Shown in pieces: positions 34,114 through 43,473 of a DNA stretch of 64,000 bases. Each line of letters opens with the position of its first letter. The stretch's first letter is position 1. Source of the stretch: Dactylosporangium fulvum. Lineage in GTDB: Bacteria > Actinomycetota > Actinomycetes > Mycobacteriales > Micromonosporaceae. Both the position numbers and the translations under genes were made by a program. The stretch covers positions 2,690,501-2,754,500 of the forward strand of contig NZ_CP073720.1 in the NCBI RefSeq assembly GCF_025137375.1. The letters run 5' to 3'. The notes under the pieces are model-generated. The model saw only the letters and a list, made by a program, of their open reading frames with translations. It searched no databases and had not been told where the DNA came from.

Positions 34114-35436
34114 ATGACGGGGTACGTGCCCGGGGAGTGGCTCGCGTTCGCCGGCAAGAACGTCTGGGCCCTCGCGAACGTCCAGCCCGGCGACCCGGAG
34201 ACGGACGAGTGCTGGAAGCTCGTCCAGTCGGGCGCGACGGCCGCCGAGATCGCGAGTGTGCTGTCCGGCGGCTCGTTCGGCACCGCGTCGTTCGTGGTCG
34301 TCCGCGCCGACGCCTACGGCGCCCGGGCGCTGGTCCGGGGCGACGCCCACGCCGAGGTGCTCGACGTCGACGGGTACACCGTCTCGGTCCGGGCCGCGGA
34401 CGGCGCGGGCCGGGACGTGTTCCGGCCGGCCGCCACCGTGCGTCTCGAAGGTCCGCGGCCGCTCGGGACGGTGCCGGCCGAGCTGCCCCTGGAGCGGGGT
34501 GTCGTCCTGGCGTCGTCGCTCATGGTGCGCCTGACCGAGCCGGTGGAATACGCCGACGAGCCGGAGCCCGACGAGCAACCGGAGCCCGCCGAGCGGCCGG
34601 CGGCGGCCGACAGGCCGGTGCCGGTGCAGCGGACGGCCGCCGAACAGCCGGCCTTCATCGAGAAGCCGCCGCCCCCGGCCCTCGCCGAGCCCACGTCCTG
34701 GGTCGCCCGGGCCGCCGGGTCAGGGCCGACGGCCGCCCGGGCCACGGTGCCCGGATCCTCGGCCGACCGGCCTGCCGCGCCGGGTTCCACGGTTGCCCGG
34801 GCCGCTGTGCCCGGAGCCTCGGCCGCCTGGGCCCCCACGTCCGAGTCTCCGGCCGGCCGGTCCGCGCCCACCGGGTCCGCGACCGACCTCGCCGCGCCGG
34901 CCGAGTTTTCGACCGGCCGGGTCGCACCGGCCGTGTCCTCGGCCGGTCGGGTCGCCGTGCCGGAGGGCCGGCGCGGGGCGACGATCACCGCCGTGCGATG
35001 CCCGGTCGGGCACGCGAACCCGCCGGGGTCGGTGCTCTGCCGGGTGTGCCGGATTCCGGTGCCGTCCCAGGCGCCGGTCCAGGTCGACCTGCCGCTGCCC
35101 GGCGTGCTCCGGCTGCCCGGCGGCGAAACGGTGCCGCTGGACCGGCGCGTCATCCTGGGCCGTGCGCCCGGCGTGCCGGACCCCGGTGTGCCCGACCCGG
35201 CCCACCACGTCACGGTGACCAGTCCGGACAACGGCATCTCCCGGCGGCACGTCGAGATCCGCGCCGACGGCTGGGAGGTCATCGCCGTTGATCTGGGCTC
35301 CCGCAACGGCACGATCGTGCAGCAGCCCGGCGAACGGCCGGTCGAACTGCCGGCCCGTGGCAGCCAGACGCTGCGCCCCGGCGCCGCCGTGGTCCTCACC
35401 GACCAGGTCTCGATCCGCTACGAGCTGACCGGGTGA
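34114..35436 (+). CDS. FHA-domain protein with zinc-ribbon-like motif and repeat linker
   Basis: A 440-residue protein. ATG 34114 has AGGAG at spacing 8. Residues ~1-150 form an unassigned globular N-terminus. A long Pro/Ala linker follows, built of degenerate 10-residue units. A small Cys motif (CPVGHANPPGSVLCRVC) comes next, and the C-terminal ~110 residues are an FHA domain with VILGRAPG, GISRRHVEIRA and DLGSRNGTIV. FHA domains bind phosphothreonine, so this is a likely substrate or adaptor of a Ser/Thr kinase. It is not obviously co-transcribed with its neighbours. Confidence 0.85.
   Translation: MTGYVPGEWLAFAGKNVWALANVQPGDPETDECWKLVQSGATAAEIASVLSGGSFGTASFVVVRADAYGARALVRGDAHAEVLDVDGYTVSVRAADGAGRDVFRPAATVRLEGPRPLGTVPAELPLERGVVLASSLMVRLTEPVEYADEPEPDEQPEPAERPAAADRPVPVQRTAAEQPAFIEKPPPPALAEPTSWVARAAGSGPTAARATVPGSSADRPAAPGSTVARAAVPGASAAWAPTSESPAGRSAPTGSATDLAAPAEFSTGRVAPAVSSAGRVAVPEGRRGATITAVRCPVGHANPPGSVLCRVCRIPVPSQAPVQVDLPLPGVLRLPGGETVPLDRRVILGRAPGVPDPGVPDPAHHVTVTSPDNGISRRHVEIRADGWEVIAVDLGSRNGTIVQQPGERPVELPARGSQTLRPGAAVVLTDQVSIRYELTG
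34705..34944 (+). repeat. Degenerate 30 bp coding repeats in FHA protein linker
   Basis: Eight consecutive 30 bp units encode ten-residue blocks such as ARATVPGSSA, DRPAAPGSTV, ARAAVPGASA, GRSAPTGSAT and GRVAPAVSSA. The period is exact although the sequence is diverged. The result is a flexible Pro/Ala/Ser spacer between the N-terminal region and the FHA domain, a place where length variation between strains is expected. Confidence 0.75.
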
Positions 35437-35466
35437 GCGCGGCGGCGGGCGCCGGGGCCGGGGGCG

Positions 35467-35964
35467 TCAGCCCAGTGCGGCCGCGATGATGCGCTGCGAG
35501 CGCACCGGCTGCTCGCCGCCCATGTGCAGGGTGTTGACCGAGAACACGAGCCGCCGGCTGAGGTCCCGGGTGGCGCCCATGCCGTTGTTGTACCCCGGAC
35601 GGTCGCCGCTCTTGCCCCACACCGTCAGCGTCGGGCTCACCGGGATCTTCGTGAGCCCGGCGCTGTAGACCGCCTTGCCGCCGCCGTACATCGGCACGTC
35701 CGGCACCGTGAACATCTCGGTGAGCTGCGGCTCGGGGACCAGGCGCCCGCTGAACAGCGCCACCATGAACCGGTCGAGGTCCGGCGCCGTCGAGATGACC
35801 GCCGCGGCCGACCACTGCAGCGAGGTGTCCGCCCGGGTCACGTCGACCCAGCCGTTCACAGTGGACTCGTAGCCGTGGGCGTGCGGGCCGGGGACGTCGA
35901 CCGACCGGCCCGGCAGGCCGGCGACGAGTGCGGCCGCGATCACGGCGACACCGAGTGGACGCAC
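35467..35964 (-). pseudogene. Internally deleted serine hydrolase (beta-lactamase/DD-peptidase family)
   Basis: A 165-residue frame with a signal peptide (GVAVIAAALVAGLPG) joined directly to the C-terminal third of a class-C-type serine hydrolase: PHAHGYES, WSAAAVISTAPDLDRFMVALF, PEPQLTEMF and VWGKSGDRPGYNNGMGA (KTG-box region, here KSG). The central part with the nucleophilic SxxK and the YxN motif is missing. Family members are about 380 residues. The frame is still open with a usable GTG and GGAGG, so a short secreted protein may be made, but it cannot be an active hydrolase. Confidence 0.7.
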
Positions 35965-36098
35965 GGTTCTGACACCTCCAGGATTGCGGGCTGGACGTCC
36001 TGCCAGGCTCGTCGCCGCGAGGTCCCGAAGGCATCGGGGGTTTTCCCATCCGGTACCCCTGAGATCGCACCCGTAAGGAGCCCGTACGATCCGTCCTC

Positions 36099-38084
36099 AT
36101 GGCTGGGCGGTTCCGGTTCGCGGTGGATCTCGGCACGTCGAACACGGTGGCCGTGGTCGACCGGGGCGACGGGAGCCCGCGCCCGCTGCTGTTCGACGGC
36201 AGCCCGCTGCTGCCGTCGGCGGTGTTCGCCGACGTGTCCGGCGCGGTGTACGTCGGGCGCGACGCCGAGCGGCACATGATGACCGACGCGGCGCGGTTCG
36301 AGCCCAACCCCAAGGGCCGGGTCGACGACGGGGTGCTGCTCCTCGGCGACCGTGAGGTGCCCGTCGTCGACCTGTTCGCGGCCGTCCTGCGCCGGGTCGC
36401 GGCGGAGGCGGCGCAGACCGGCGTGCCGGTCGCCGGGTCGACGGTGCTGACCTGCCCCGTCGACTGGGGCGCGCGGCGCCGCGCCGTGCTGTCGGAGGCG
36501 GCGGCACGGGCCGGGCTCGGCGCCGTCACGCTCCTCGACGAGCCGGTCGCCGCCGCCACGTACTGTGTGCGCGCCTTCGGCGGCCCGCCGCCCCCGGGCA
36601 CGTGTGTCGTGGTGTTCGACTTCGGCGGCGGCACGCTCGACGTCACCGTGGTCGAGGCGGCCCCGGACGGCCTGCGCGTGCTGGCCACCGGCGGGCTCGA
36701 CGATCTCGGCGGCACCGACGTCGACGCGGCCCTCGTCGGCCATCTCGGCCACCTCGTCGCCGCCGCCGACCCCGCGCTCTGGCACCGGCTGGCGCAGCCG
36801 CGGACGGCGGCGGAGTACCGCGACCGGCGGGTGTTCTGGTCGGAGGTACGGGCGGCGAAGGAGATGCTCGCCCGCTCGTCGAGTGCGCCGGTCCACGTCC
36901 CCGGGCGGGACCAGGCCACCCACCTCACCCGCGAGGAGCTGGACCGGATCGCCGGCCCGCTGGTCGACCGGGCCGTCGACGAGACCCGCCGGGTCCTGCA
37001 CCGCTCGGGTGTCCCGGCCGACCGGCTGGCCGCGATCGTCCTCGTCGGCGGCTCCAGCCGCCTTCCGCTCGTGGCGAGCCGCTTGCACGCCCGGTTCGGC
37101 CTGGCCCCGGTCGTGCCCGAGCAGCCGGAGCTCCCGGTCGCCTTCGGCGCGCTGCTCCTGGCCAACGCCTCCCCGCTCTCGTCTTCTGCTCCGTCGGCAG
37201 ACACCGCACCGGCTCCCCGGCCGGCGGCCTCCCCGGCCGATCCGGCGTCCGGCGGGTTCCCGACCGCGCCTGCGAGTGGTGGTTTCCCGGCCGGCCCTGT
37301 GAGTGCCTATCCGGCGTCGCCGGTGAGCGGCTATCCGGGCGGGCCGGCAAGCGCCTACCCGGATGCGCTGAGCAGCGCCTACCCGGGTGCGCCCGGCAGT
37401 GCCCAGCCGGCTGCCGCGCCGACGTCCGGCCAGCCGGGGACAGCGCCGACGTCCGGCCAACCGGCGTCACCGCCGCGCCGGCCCGCCGTTGTCATCGGGC
37501 CCGGTGTCACCATCCAAGGGAACGTCGCCATCTACGGGGACGACGACCTCATGCCCCCCGACAAGGACGAGGACGACGAGCCCGGCCCGCGCGACAAGCC
37601 CGAGCCGCCACGGCGCCGGCGCGGCGGGGCCCTGCGGCGCTTGCGGTTCCTGATGCTCCCGCTCATCCCCATGATCCTCATCATGGCGCTGACCCCGTGG
37701 GGGAAAGGCCTGCTCGCCGACGGCCGGTCCGCCGTGGAACGGCTGATCGAGGCCGGGCCCAGCGTGTCACCGTCGGCCTCCGCAGCGCCGCAGCCGTCAC
37801 CGTCCCTGCCGTTGCAGGCGAGCGCCGAGCTCAAGCCGAACAGTGGGCGCGCCGGCACCCGCGCACATCTCGTCGCCCGCGACTTCCAGCCCGGCGAGGA
37901 GGTGCTGGTGGCCCGGGCCGCCACCGCCGACCTCCTCACCACCCTGACCGCCGGGCCGGACGGCAGCCTGTCGGCGACTGTCACGCCGGCCGCGAGCGGC
38001 ACCAAGGCCGGCCCTGTGGACCTTCAGCTGGTCGGCCGCCGGAGCGGGCGGATCGCGCAGGCGTCGTTCGAGGTGCGCGCGTAG
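36099..38084 (+). CDS. Hsp70-type ATPase fused to membrane anchor and extracellular Ig-like domain
   Basis: A 661-residue protein, sister of the protein at 14475-16919. The actin-fold domain has FAVDLGTSNTVAVV, VFDFGGGTLDVTVV and IVLVGGSSRLPLV. A repetitive linker (SAYP/SGYP units) leads to an acidic then basic juxtamembrane stretch and one helix (RFLMLPLIPMILIMALTPW). Outside, after a Ser/Pro spacer, is a short beta-sandwich-like domain (ELKPNSGRAGTRAHLVARDF). The canonical Hsp70 substrate-binding domain is absent. ATG 36099 has only a distant AAGGAG (36074-36079). Confidence 0.85.
   Translation: MAGRFRFAVDLGTSNTVAVVDRGDGSPRPLLFDGSPLLPSAVFADVSGAVYVGRDAERHMMTDAARFEPNPKGRVDDGVLLLGDREVPVVDLFAAVLRRVAAEAAQTGVPVAGSTVLTCPVDWGARRRAVLSEAAARAGLGAVTLLDEPVAAATYCVRAFGGPPPPGTCVVVFDFGGGTLDVTVVEAAPDGLRVLATGGLDDLGGTDVDAALVGHLGHLVAAADPALWHRLAQPRTAAEYRDRRVFWSEVRAAKEMLARSSSAPVHVPGRDQATHLTREELDRIAGPLVDRAVDETRRVLHRSGVPADRLAAIVLVGGSSRLPLVASRLHARFGLAPVVPEQPELPVAFGALLLANASPLSSSAPSADTAPAPRPAASPADPASGGFPTAPASGGFPAGPVSAYPASPVSGYPGGPASAYPDALSSAYPGAPGSAQPAAAPTSGQPGTAPTSGQPASPPRRPAVVIGPGVTIQGNVAIYGDDDLMPPDKDEDDEPGPRDKPEPPRRRRGGALRRLRFLMLPLIPMILIMALTPWGKGLLADGRSAVERLIEAGPSVSPSASAAPQPSPSLPLQASAELKPNSGRAGTRAHLVARDFQPGEEVLVARAATADLLTTLTAGPDGSLSATVTPAASGTKAGPVDLQLVGRRSGRIAQASFEVRA
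37293..37412 (+). repeat. 24 bp coding repeats in Hsp70-like linker
   Basis: Five 24 bp units encode eight-residue blocks: GPVSAYPA, SPVSGYPG, GPASAYPD, ALSSAYPG, APGSAQPA. They make a Tyr/Pro-containing flexible linker between the ATPase domain and the membrane segment. Confidence 0.75.
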
Positions 38085-38156
38085 GCATTGGTCCACTCCG
38101 GCGGCCGCCGGGTGGTCCTTCCGCCGCGCTCCGGCACTGCGCCAGCATGGTCCGTC

Positions 38157-38849
38157 GTGGACTTCCGGCATCATGATGACCTCTGGCGCGATTTTCCCGC
38201 GTTGGTACCGGCTGTGCTGCTCCTCGACGGCGTCACGCCCGACGCCGACGTCAGCACCGCGGTCGCCGCGCACACGGCCACGGCACGCGCACTGCTGACG
38301 TCGGGACCCGAGGGGCAGCTGCCGCAGATCCAGGCGTGGCGGAAGGCGTTCGCGGCGCAGGGGCTCAAGCCCACGCAGTACCGCTGCGCCTCGGAATCGC
38401 TGCTGCGCCGGCTGCGCAAGGAGGGCGAACTGCCCCGGCTCCACCCGCTGGTCGACCTGTGCAACGCGGTCTCGGCCGCGTTCGCGATCCCGGTCGCGGC
38501 GCTGGACGTCGCCCGGATCAGCGGGGACCTCGAGGTGCGGTACGCGGACGGCAGCGAGGAGTACGAGACCTTCGGCGGCGAGCTCGAGCACCCGGACGCG
38601 GGGGAGGTCGTGTTCGCCGACGCCGCGAACGTCGCACACGCCCGCCGCTGGACCAACCGGCAGAGCGGCCGCTCGGCGATCCACCCGGCGACGACGACGG
38701 CGCTGATCGTCGCCGAGGGGCTGCACGAAACCGCGGCCTCGGACGTACCACTGCTGCTCGGCACCCTGGCCGGGGCACTCCGCGCGGCGTGGCGGACGGA
38801 ACCCGCGACGGCGGTCCTGACGCGTGACGCTCCGGTGTTCCGGGCCTGA
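38157..38849 (+). CDS. B3/B4 tRNA-binding-domain protein
   Basis: A 230-residue protein related to the B3/B4 editing-like domain of phenylalanyl-tRNA synthetase beta. Landmarks are QIQAWRKAFAAQGLKPTQYRCASESLLRRL, LPRLHPLVDLCNAVSAAFAIPVAALD, and RRWTNRQSGRSAIHPATTTALIVAEG. Stand-alone members are proposed to hydrolyse mischarged tRNAs or free amino-acid adducts. GTG 38157 gives the normal family start; a TTG at 38088 would add poorly conserved residues. Confidence 0.85.
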   Translation: MDFRHHDDLWRDFPALVPAVLLLDGVTPDADVSTAVAAHTATARALLTSGPEGQLPQIQAWRKAFAAQGLKPTQYRCASESLLRRLRKEGELPRLHPLVDLCNAVSAAFAIPVAALDVARISGDLEVRYADGSEEYETFGGELEHPDAGEVVFADAANVAHARRWTNRQSGRSAIHPATTTALIVAEGLHETAASDVPLLLGTLAGALRAAWRTEPATAVLTRDAPVFRA

Positions 38850-38942
38850 TCCCGGGGTGTAGGGCTCATCCGGTGCGGATGGTGTGCCCGGCCCGGCGGG
38901 CGTGTGACGGTGAACCCAGACGATGCTGTCTGAGGGGAGCCG

Positions 38943-39626
38943 ATGGGACTCGGTGCGGCGATCGGCGCTGTCCTGCCGCCGGCGGTCGGTGTGGCGCTGA
39001 GCCCGTTGCCCGTCGTCGCGGTGACGCGGATCCTGGCCACCGAGAACGCGCTGCGCACCGGCCTGGCCCTGGCGGGCGGCTGGGTCGGCGGCCTGGCCGT
39101 CGCCACCGCGGCCGTCGTCGCCGTCGCCGACTCCGCGGGGGCCGGCATGTCACGCAACAGCGCGGCGATCGGCGCGCTGTTCCTGGCCTTCGGCATCTTC
39201 CTGCTGCTGCTGGCCGCGAGCGAGTGGCGGCGCCGGCCGAGACCGGGCCGGCAGCCGAAGCTACCGGATTGGACGGCGGCGGTCGAGACGATGCAACCTG
39301 TGACGGCGGCCGGGATCGGGGTCATGCTGTCCGCCGCGAACCCCAAGAACCTGTGCCTCCTGCTGGCCGCGGCGATGAGCATCGCCCGGCAGAATCCGGG
39401 TCCGGGGCAGACGGTCGTCGCGGTGGCGCTGTTCGTCGTCATCGGCAGCCTGACGGTGGCGGGCCCGGTCGTGGCCCTGCTGACCCGCCGCGACGGCGCC
39501 GTCCGGGCGTGGCTGTCGTCGTTGCACGACTGGTTCCTGCGTGACCACGGCACGATCACCTTCATGACGCTGCTGCTGCTGGGCACGGTCCTCCTCGGCA
39601 ACGGCATCGCGACCATCACCGCCTGA
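38943..39626 (+). CDS. GAP-family (Sap-like) membrane protein
   Basis: A 227-residue protein with six hydrophobic segments, ATG preceded by GAGGGGAG. GVALSPLPVVAVTRILATENA and MLSAANPKNLCLLLAAAMSIA (the ANPKN motif) identify the GAP/LysE-like family. This family includes mycobacterial Sap, which helps export sulfolipid and glycopeptidolipid. It is probably an exporter of a small lipid-linked or amino compound; substrate unknown. Confidence 0.85.
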   Translation: MGLGAAIGAVLPPAVGVALSPLPVVAVTRILATENALRTGLALAGGWVGGLAVATAAVVAVADSAGAGMSRNSAAIGALFLAFGIFLLLLAASEWRRRPRPGRQPKLPDWTAAVETMQPVTAAGIGVMLSAANPKNLCLLLAAAMSIARQNPGPGQTVVAVALFVVIGSLTVAGPVVALLTRRDGAVRAWLSSLHDWFLRDHGTITFMTLLLLGTVLLGNGIATITA

Positions 39627-39721
39627 CCGCGAACCAGACCTCCCGGGAGGCGCTGCAGGTCCTCGCCGACGCCGGCCGGACCCGGCGGGTGCGCAACACG
39701 GCGCGGGCGAGGCTCGGCACC

Positions 39722-41194
39722 TCACGGGCTCGGGCGTGACGCCGCCATCCGCTGCGCGTCCACCGACTCCAGCAGGTGCGACCACATGTCGCTCAGGGTC
39801 GGGAAGCTGCCGATCGCGTGCCACAGGGCGCTGATCGGGGTGGCCGCGCAGATGGCGACCGTCGCCGAGTGGATCAGCTCGGCGATCTCGGTGCCGACGA
39901 AGGTCGCGCCGAGCAGCACGTCCGTGCGGCGGTCGATGACCAGCTTCGTCCGGCCACGATAGTGGTCCCGCAGCACCCGTCCGCCGTCCAGCTGCGACAG
40001 GTCCATCTCGACCGTCTCCACGTCGTAGCCCTGGCGGCGCGCCCCGGCCTCGGTGAGGCCGCTGGTGCCGATGGTGGGATCCGTGAAGATCACCTGGGCG
40101 GCGGCGCCGCGGCGGACGAGGTCGGTGTGGCGGTTGAACGGCGCCTCGTCGAGCGACCGCCCGGCCGCCCGCGCCGCGATGACCTCACCCGCGATCCGGC
40201 CCTGGTACTTGCCGATGTGGGTGAGGTACGACTCGCCGCTGACGTCGCCGACCGCGTACAGCCACGGCATGCCCTCGACGGTCATGTGCTCGTCGACCGG
40301 CCGGCCCTCGCCCGGGCCGAGCACCTCGTTGTTCGGCCGGCGCCCGGCGGCCACGAGCACCTCGTCGACCCGCAACGTCGCACCCGAGTCGAGCGTCACC
40401 GTCACCGGCCCGCCGTGGATGCGCCCGACCCCGGAGTCGTTGATCGTCGGCCGCTCGACGCGGGTCACCGTCTGCCCGAACCGCACGTCGACGCCCGAGG
40501 CACGCAGGCTGTCCGCGACCGCCGTCCCGGCGAACGGCTCCTGGTCGGTGAGCAGCCGCGTCGACCGCTCCACCATCGTGATCTGCACCGCACCGAGCGC
40601 GCGCAGCCAGGTCGCGGCCTCACAGGCGACGACACCGCCGCCGAGCACGAGCAGCCGCCGCGGTACCTCGTGCACCGCGGTCACGTCGCGGGAGTACCAC
40701 GGTCGCGCCTCGCGCAGGCCCGGGACCTCGGGCGTGTGCGGCCGGCTGCCGGCCGCGACGACCACGGCCTGCCGGGCGCGCAGGGTCCGGCCGTCGACGG
40801 TGACGGTCTTCTCACCCGTGACACGGCCCCGCCCGCGGACGACGTCGAGGCCCCAGCCGAGGGCCCGTTCGACCTGGCGGCCGTCGTCGAAGTGGTCGAC
40901 GATCGCGTCGCGGCGGTTCAGCACACCGTCGACGTCGAGGTGCCGGTCGGCGAGCAGCGGCCGCGTCCCGCCGAGGTCCCGGCCGGTGGCGAGCAGGTGG
41001 ACCGGCGCCAGCAGCGCCTTGCTCGGCACGCACGCCCAGAACGGGCACTCGCCGCCGACCAGTTCACTCTCGACGATGACCGCATCGAGACCGGAGAACC
41101 GCGTCGCGTACTGCGCGGCGGTCTCCCCGGCGGGGCCACCGCCGATCACGATCACGTCCCACTCAGACCGGTCCGGGTTCAGTGATCCAGCCAC
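39722..41194 (-). CDS. Pyridine nucleotide-disulfide oxidoreductase (flavoprotein disulfide reductase)
   Basis: A 490-residue FAD enzyme. VIVIGGGPAGETAAQYA is the FAD-binding motif, GGECPFWACVPSKALL the redox-active CxxxxC, LLVLGGGVVACEAATWLRAL the NAD(P) site, and LYAVGDVSGESYLTHIGKYQ the second FAD motif. The C-terminal dimer domain reads DPTIGTSGLTEAGARRQGYD. It resembles mercuric-reductase/dihydrolipoamide-dehydrogenase relatives, but lacks the HPT(Y)xE His-Glu pair in recognisable form (HAIGSFPTLSDMWSHLL), so its acceptor is uncertain. GTG 41194 is chosen; the gene is divergent from the SMC operon across 57 bp. Confidence 0.85.
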   Translation of the reverse strand: MAGSLNPDRSEWDVIVIGGGPAGETAAQYATRFSGLDAVIVESELVGGECPFWACVPSKALLAPVHLLATGRDLGGTRPLLADRHLDVDGVLNRRDAIVDHFDDGRQVERALGWGLDVVRGRGRVTGEKTVTVDGRTLRARQAVVVAAGSRPHTPEVPGLREARPWYSRDVTAVHEVPRRLLVLGGGVVACEAATWLRALGAVQITMVERSTRLLTDQEPFAGTAVADSLRASGVDVRFGQTVTRVERPTINDSGVGRIHGGPVTVTLDSGATLRVDEVLVAAGRRPNNEVLGPGEGRPVDEHMTVEGMPWLYAVGDVSGESYLTHIGKYQGRIAGEVIAARAAGRSLDEAPFNRHTDLVRRGAAAQVIFTDPTIGTSGLTEAGARRQGYDVETVEMDLSQLDGGRVLRDHYRGRTKLVIDRRTDVLLGATFVGTEIAELIHSATVAICAATPISALWHAIGSFPTLSDMWSHLLESVDAQRMAASRPSP

Positions 41195-41251
41195 CAGCGC
41201 TGGATACCCGTCGCCCGATCGTGAAACCCGGGGTCCCGATATCCTCCACCG

Positions 41252-42751
41252 GTGCAACCGGACCTGTTCGACGTGCCGCCGGTCGTCCCGCCCGACGCGT
41301 TGACGGTCCGCTCACCCGCTGCCGACGCCTCCATGCGGGCCCGGTGGCGGGCGCTGATCCTCACCGACCCGGTGGCCCGGCTGGTCCGCAACGCCGCGCA
41401 CACCGGCGTCCACGAGGCCTATGACCTGCGGCAACTCGCCCTCGCCGCGATCGACATCGCGGTCGCTTCGATGGGGTTCGCCCGCCAGGTCACGCTCGCC
41501 GAGCTGCTCGACGAGATCGCCGGGCTGGCCATGCTGATGCACCCCGACCAGGAGCGAGCCGCCGAGGCCGCACGCTGGGTGCTCAAGGGGTTGCTCAACG
41601 ACGCCGAGAACCAGGGGGCCTTCGTCTACCCATTCGCCGACACGCGGGAGGGGCGCCGGGAGGAGTACGCCTTCAAGCTGCTGCAACTGCAGGACGGCCC
41701 CGACGGCGCCGTCGTGCTCGCCTCACCACAGGCGGTGATGGTGTACCTCAACGGCCTCGACCTCGACGTCGACGACGCCGAGGCGGCCTTCTCCGTGGTC
41801 CTCCAGCGGCAGCTGCGGGACCGGCGCTTCGAGGCGGCCGGTCGCACCGCGACCCAGGCGGAGCGGGTGTCCGTCGCCATGTCCGCCTCGCTCGCCGACG
41901 TGCTCGACGCCACCCGGCGTGACGTGCGCGCCTTCGACTGGGTGACCGACGTGCCGAACCGTCTCGAACGGGCCCGGGAGCACGTGGAGGCCCGGATCGC
42001 CGCCGACGCCGAGGTGCTCAACCATGTCGCGGCCGGCATCGACACGGAGACCGACGCCGAGGTCCGCCGCGCGTCCGGTGACCTCGTCGACACGCTGCGT
42101 CGTATCCGCCAGGTCCACCTCGACCTGGCCGAGCGCGTCGCCGGTGCCCGTGGCGTCTTCCTCCAGGCCCAGCTCAGCCAGGTCTTCGCCCGCCGTGTGC
42201 ACCTGCGCCTGCTCAACGTCGAGTCGGAGCTGTTCCACCCGGTGCTGGGACTGTCCGACACGGCGGCCCGGCCGGTCGCGGAGGCGTTCGGCGACCGGAT
42301 CCTCGGCCTGCGCGTGCCGCGGCTGCTGCACCTCGACAACCTCGTGGACATGCTGCTCGCGCCGCCGCGGGCGACCGGCCCGGTCGACGTCGAGCCCGAG
42401 CTGCCCGGCGACGCCGAAGGGGTCGACCTCCAGTCGTACCCGGCCGCGGTGGTCGCCGCCGCGACCCGGATCCTGCGCCGGGCCGAGGACCGGCCGGTGT
42501 CGCTGTCGTCGCTGCTCGCCGAGGCCGCCGATCCGGACGAGCGCGAGCTCGTGCTGCTGTCCGCACTGTGGTCGTACGCGCCGGACACCGACGGCGGCGA
42601 CGAGGCCGACGGCGACGAGGAGGGCGACGCCGGCCTGACCTCCCTGATGGCGGCGCTGTCGGCGGAGCTGTCCGGGGCGGTGCTCGACCACCCCGGGGCA
42701 TGGGGCGACGACCTGATGGTGACGTACCGGCGAGAGGAACCAGCGGCGTGA
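41252..42751 (+). CDS. MukF/JetA-like kleisin subunit
   Basis: A 499-residue protein, the first gene of a three-gene SMC operon. The N-terminus is helical, winged-helix-like (ALAAIDIAVASMGFARQVTL, then AARWVLKGLLNDAENQGAF). The middle is long alpha-helical coiled coil (LADVLDATRRDVRAFDWVTDVPNRLERAREHVEARI). The C-terminus is again globular with an acidic tail. Length, order and architecture match MukF/JetA kleisins, which bridge the two heads of the SMC dimer. The GTG start is 57 bp from the divergent oxidoreductase gene, and the stop overlaps the next GTG (GTGA). Confidence 0.75.
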   Translation: MQPDLFDVPPVVPPDALTVRSPAADASMRARWRALILTDPVARLVRNAAHTGVHEAYDLRQLALAAIDIAVASMGFARQVTLAELLDEIAGLAMLMHPDQERAAEAARWVLKGLLNDAENQGAFVYPFADTREGRREEYAFKLLQLQDGPDGAVVLASPQAVMVYLNGLDLDVDDAEAAFSVVLQRQLRDRRFEAAGRTATQAERVSVAMSASLADVLDATRRDVRAFDWVTDVPNRLERAREHVEARIAADAEVLNHVAAGIDTETDAEVRRASGDLVDTLRRIRQVHLDLAERVAGARGVFLQAQLSQVFARRVHLRLLNVESELFHPVLGLSDTAARPVAEAFGDRILGLRVPRLLHLDNLVDMLLAPPRATGPVDVEPELPGDAEGVDLQSYPAAVVAAATRILRRAEDRPVSLSSLLAEAADPDERELVLLSALWSYAPDTDGGDEADGDEEGDAGLTSLMAALSAELSGAVLDHPGAWGDDLMVTYRREEPAA

Positions 42752-43473
42752 CGGTGCCGATGGAGGACGTGTGGGCGGCGGCGGAGCTCGTCGCGTTCGG
42801 GCTGCGCTCCGGCGCACGGCCGACGGACGGCAACGCGTACGGCCTGCTCCTTGAGCGGTACCGCACGAGCACCGCGTTCCGTGACGCGGTCGACACCGTC
42901 GCCGGCGGGCTCGGGCTCGTCGTCCTCGGCGCGCCGCCGCGCAGCGGGCTGGTGCTCACCACCCAGCCGGGCAGCGTGTTCGCGGTGCGGATGGCCGACC
43001 TGCGCGGCGGCAACCTGAGCGCCGACGACAAGCTCATCGCCGGCCTGGTCGTGCTCGGCATCGCCGCGTACGCGTTCCCGCACGACGCCGACCTCGACGC
43101 CGCCGAGGTCAAGATCGTCGAGGTGGCCGCCATCGACCGGTTCATCCGCGACGCCGTCGACCGGCTGCCGGAGGAGGACGCGTACCGCCGGGCGGCCGAC
43201 GTGTACCGGCGTACCGCCGCCTTCAAACCCAAGGACCGGCAACCCGGCCCGGCCCGGGGCTGCACCCAGTTCGCCGTCCTCGAGGTCCTCGGCTGGCTCG
43301 TCGAGCGCGGCGCCGCCCGGCAGATGCCGCAGATGGGTCCGGCGTCGTACCAGCTCACCGACCGGTTCCGGCTGCTCGTGGCCGACATGGCCGGCGGTGA
43401 GGCGCTGGAGTCGATGCGCGCCGTGCGGGCCGTGCGGGCCGAGGCGCCCGCCGCCGCGACGGAGGGAGCCTGA
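42748..43473 (+). CDS. MukE/JetB-like subunit
   Basis: A 241-residue protein of two winged-helix-like halves. Recognisable stretches are AFRDAVDTVAGGLGLVVLGAPPRSGLVLTT, LRGGNLSADDKLIAGLVVLGIAAYAFP and the C-terminal TQFAVLEVLGWLVERGAARQM. Size (E. coli MukE is 234 residues) and position between kleisin and SMC genes make it the MukE/JetB equivalent. It is translationally coupled on both sides (GTGA, TGATG). Confidence 0.75.
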   Translation: MTVPMEDVWAAAELVAFGLRSGARPTDGNAYGLLLERYRTSTAFRDAVDTVAGGLGLVVLGAPPRSGLVLTTQPGSVFAVRMADLRGGNLSADDKLIAGLVVLGIAAYAFPHDADLDAAEVKIVEVAAIDRFIRDAVDRLPEEDAYRRAADVYRRTAAFKPKDRQPGPARGCTQFAVLEVLGWLVERGAARQMPQMGPASYQLTDRFRLLVADMAGGEALESMRAVRAVRAEAPAAATEGA

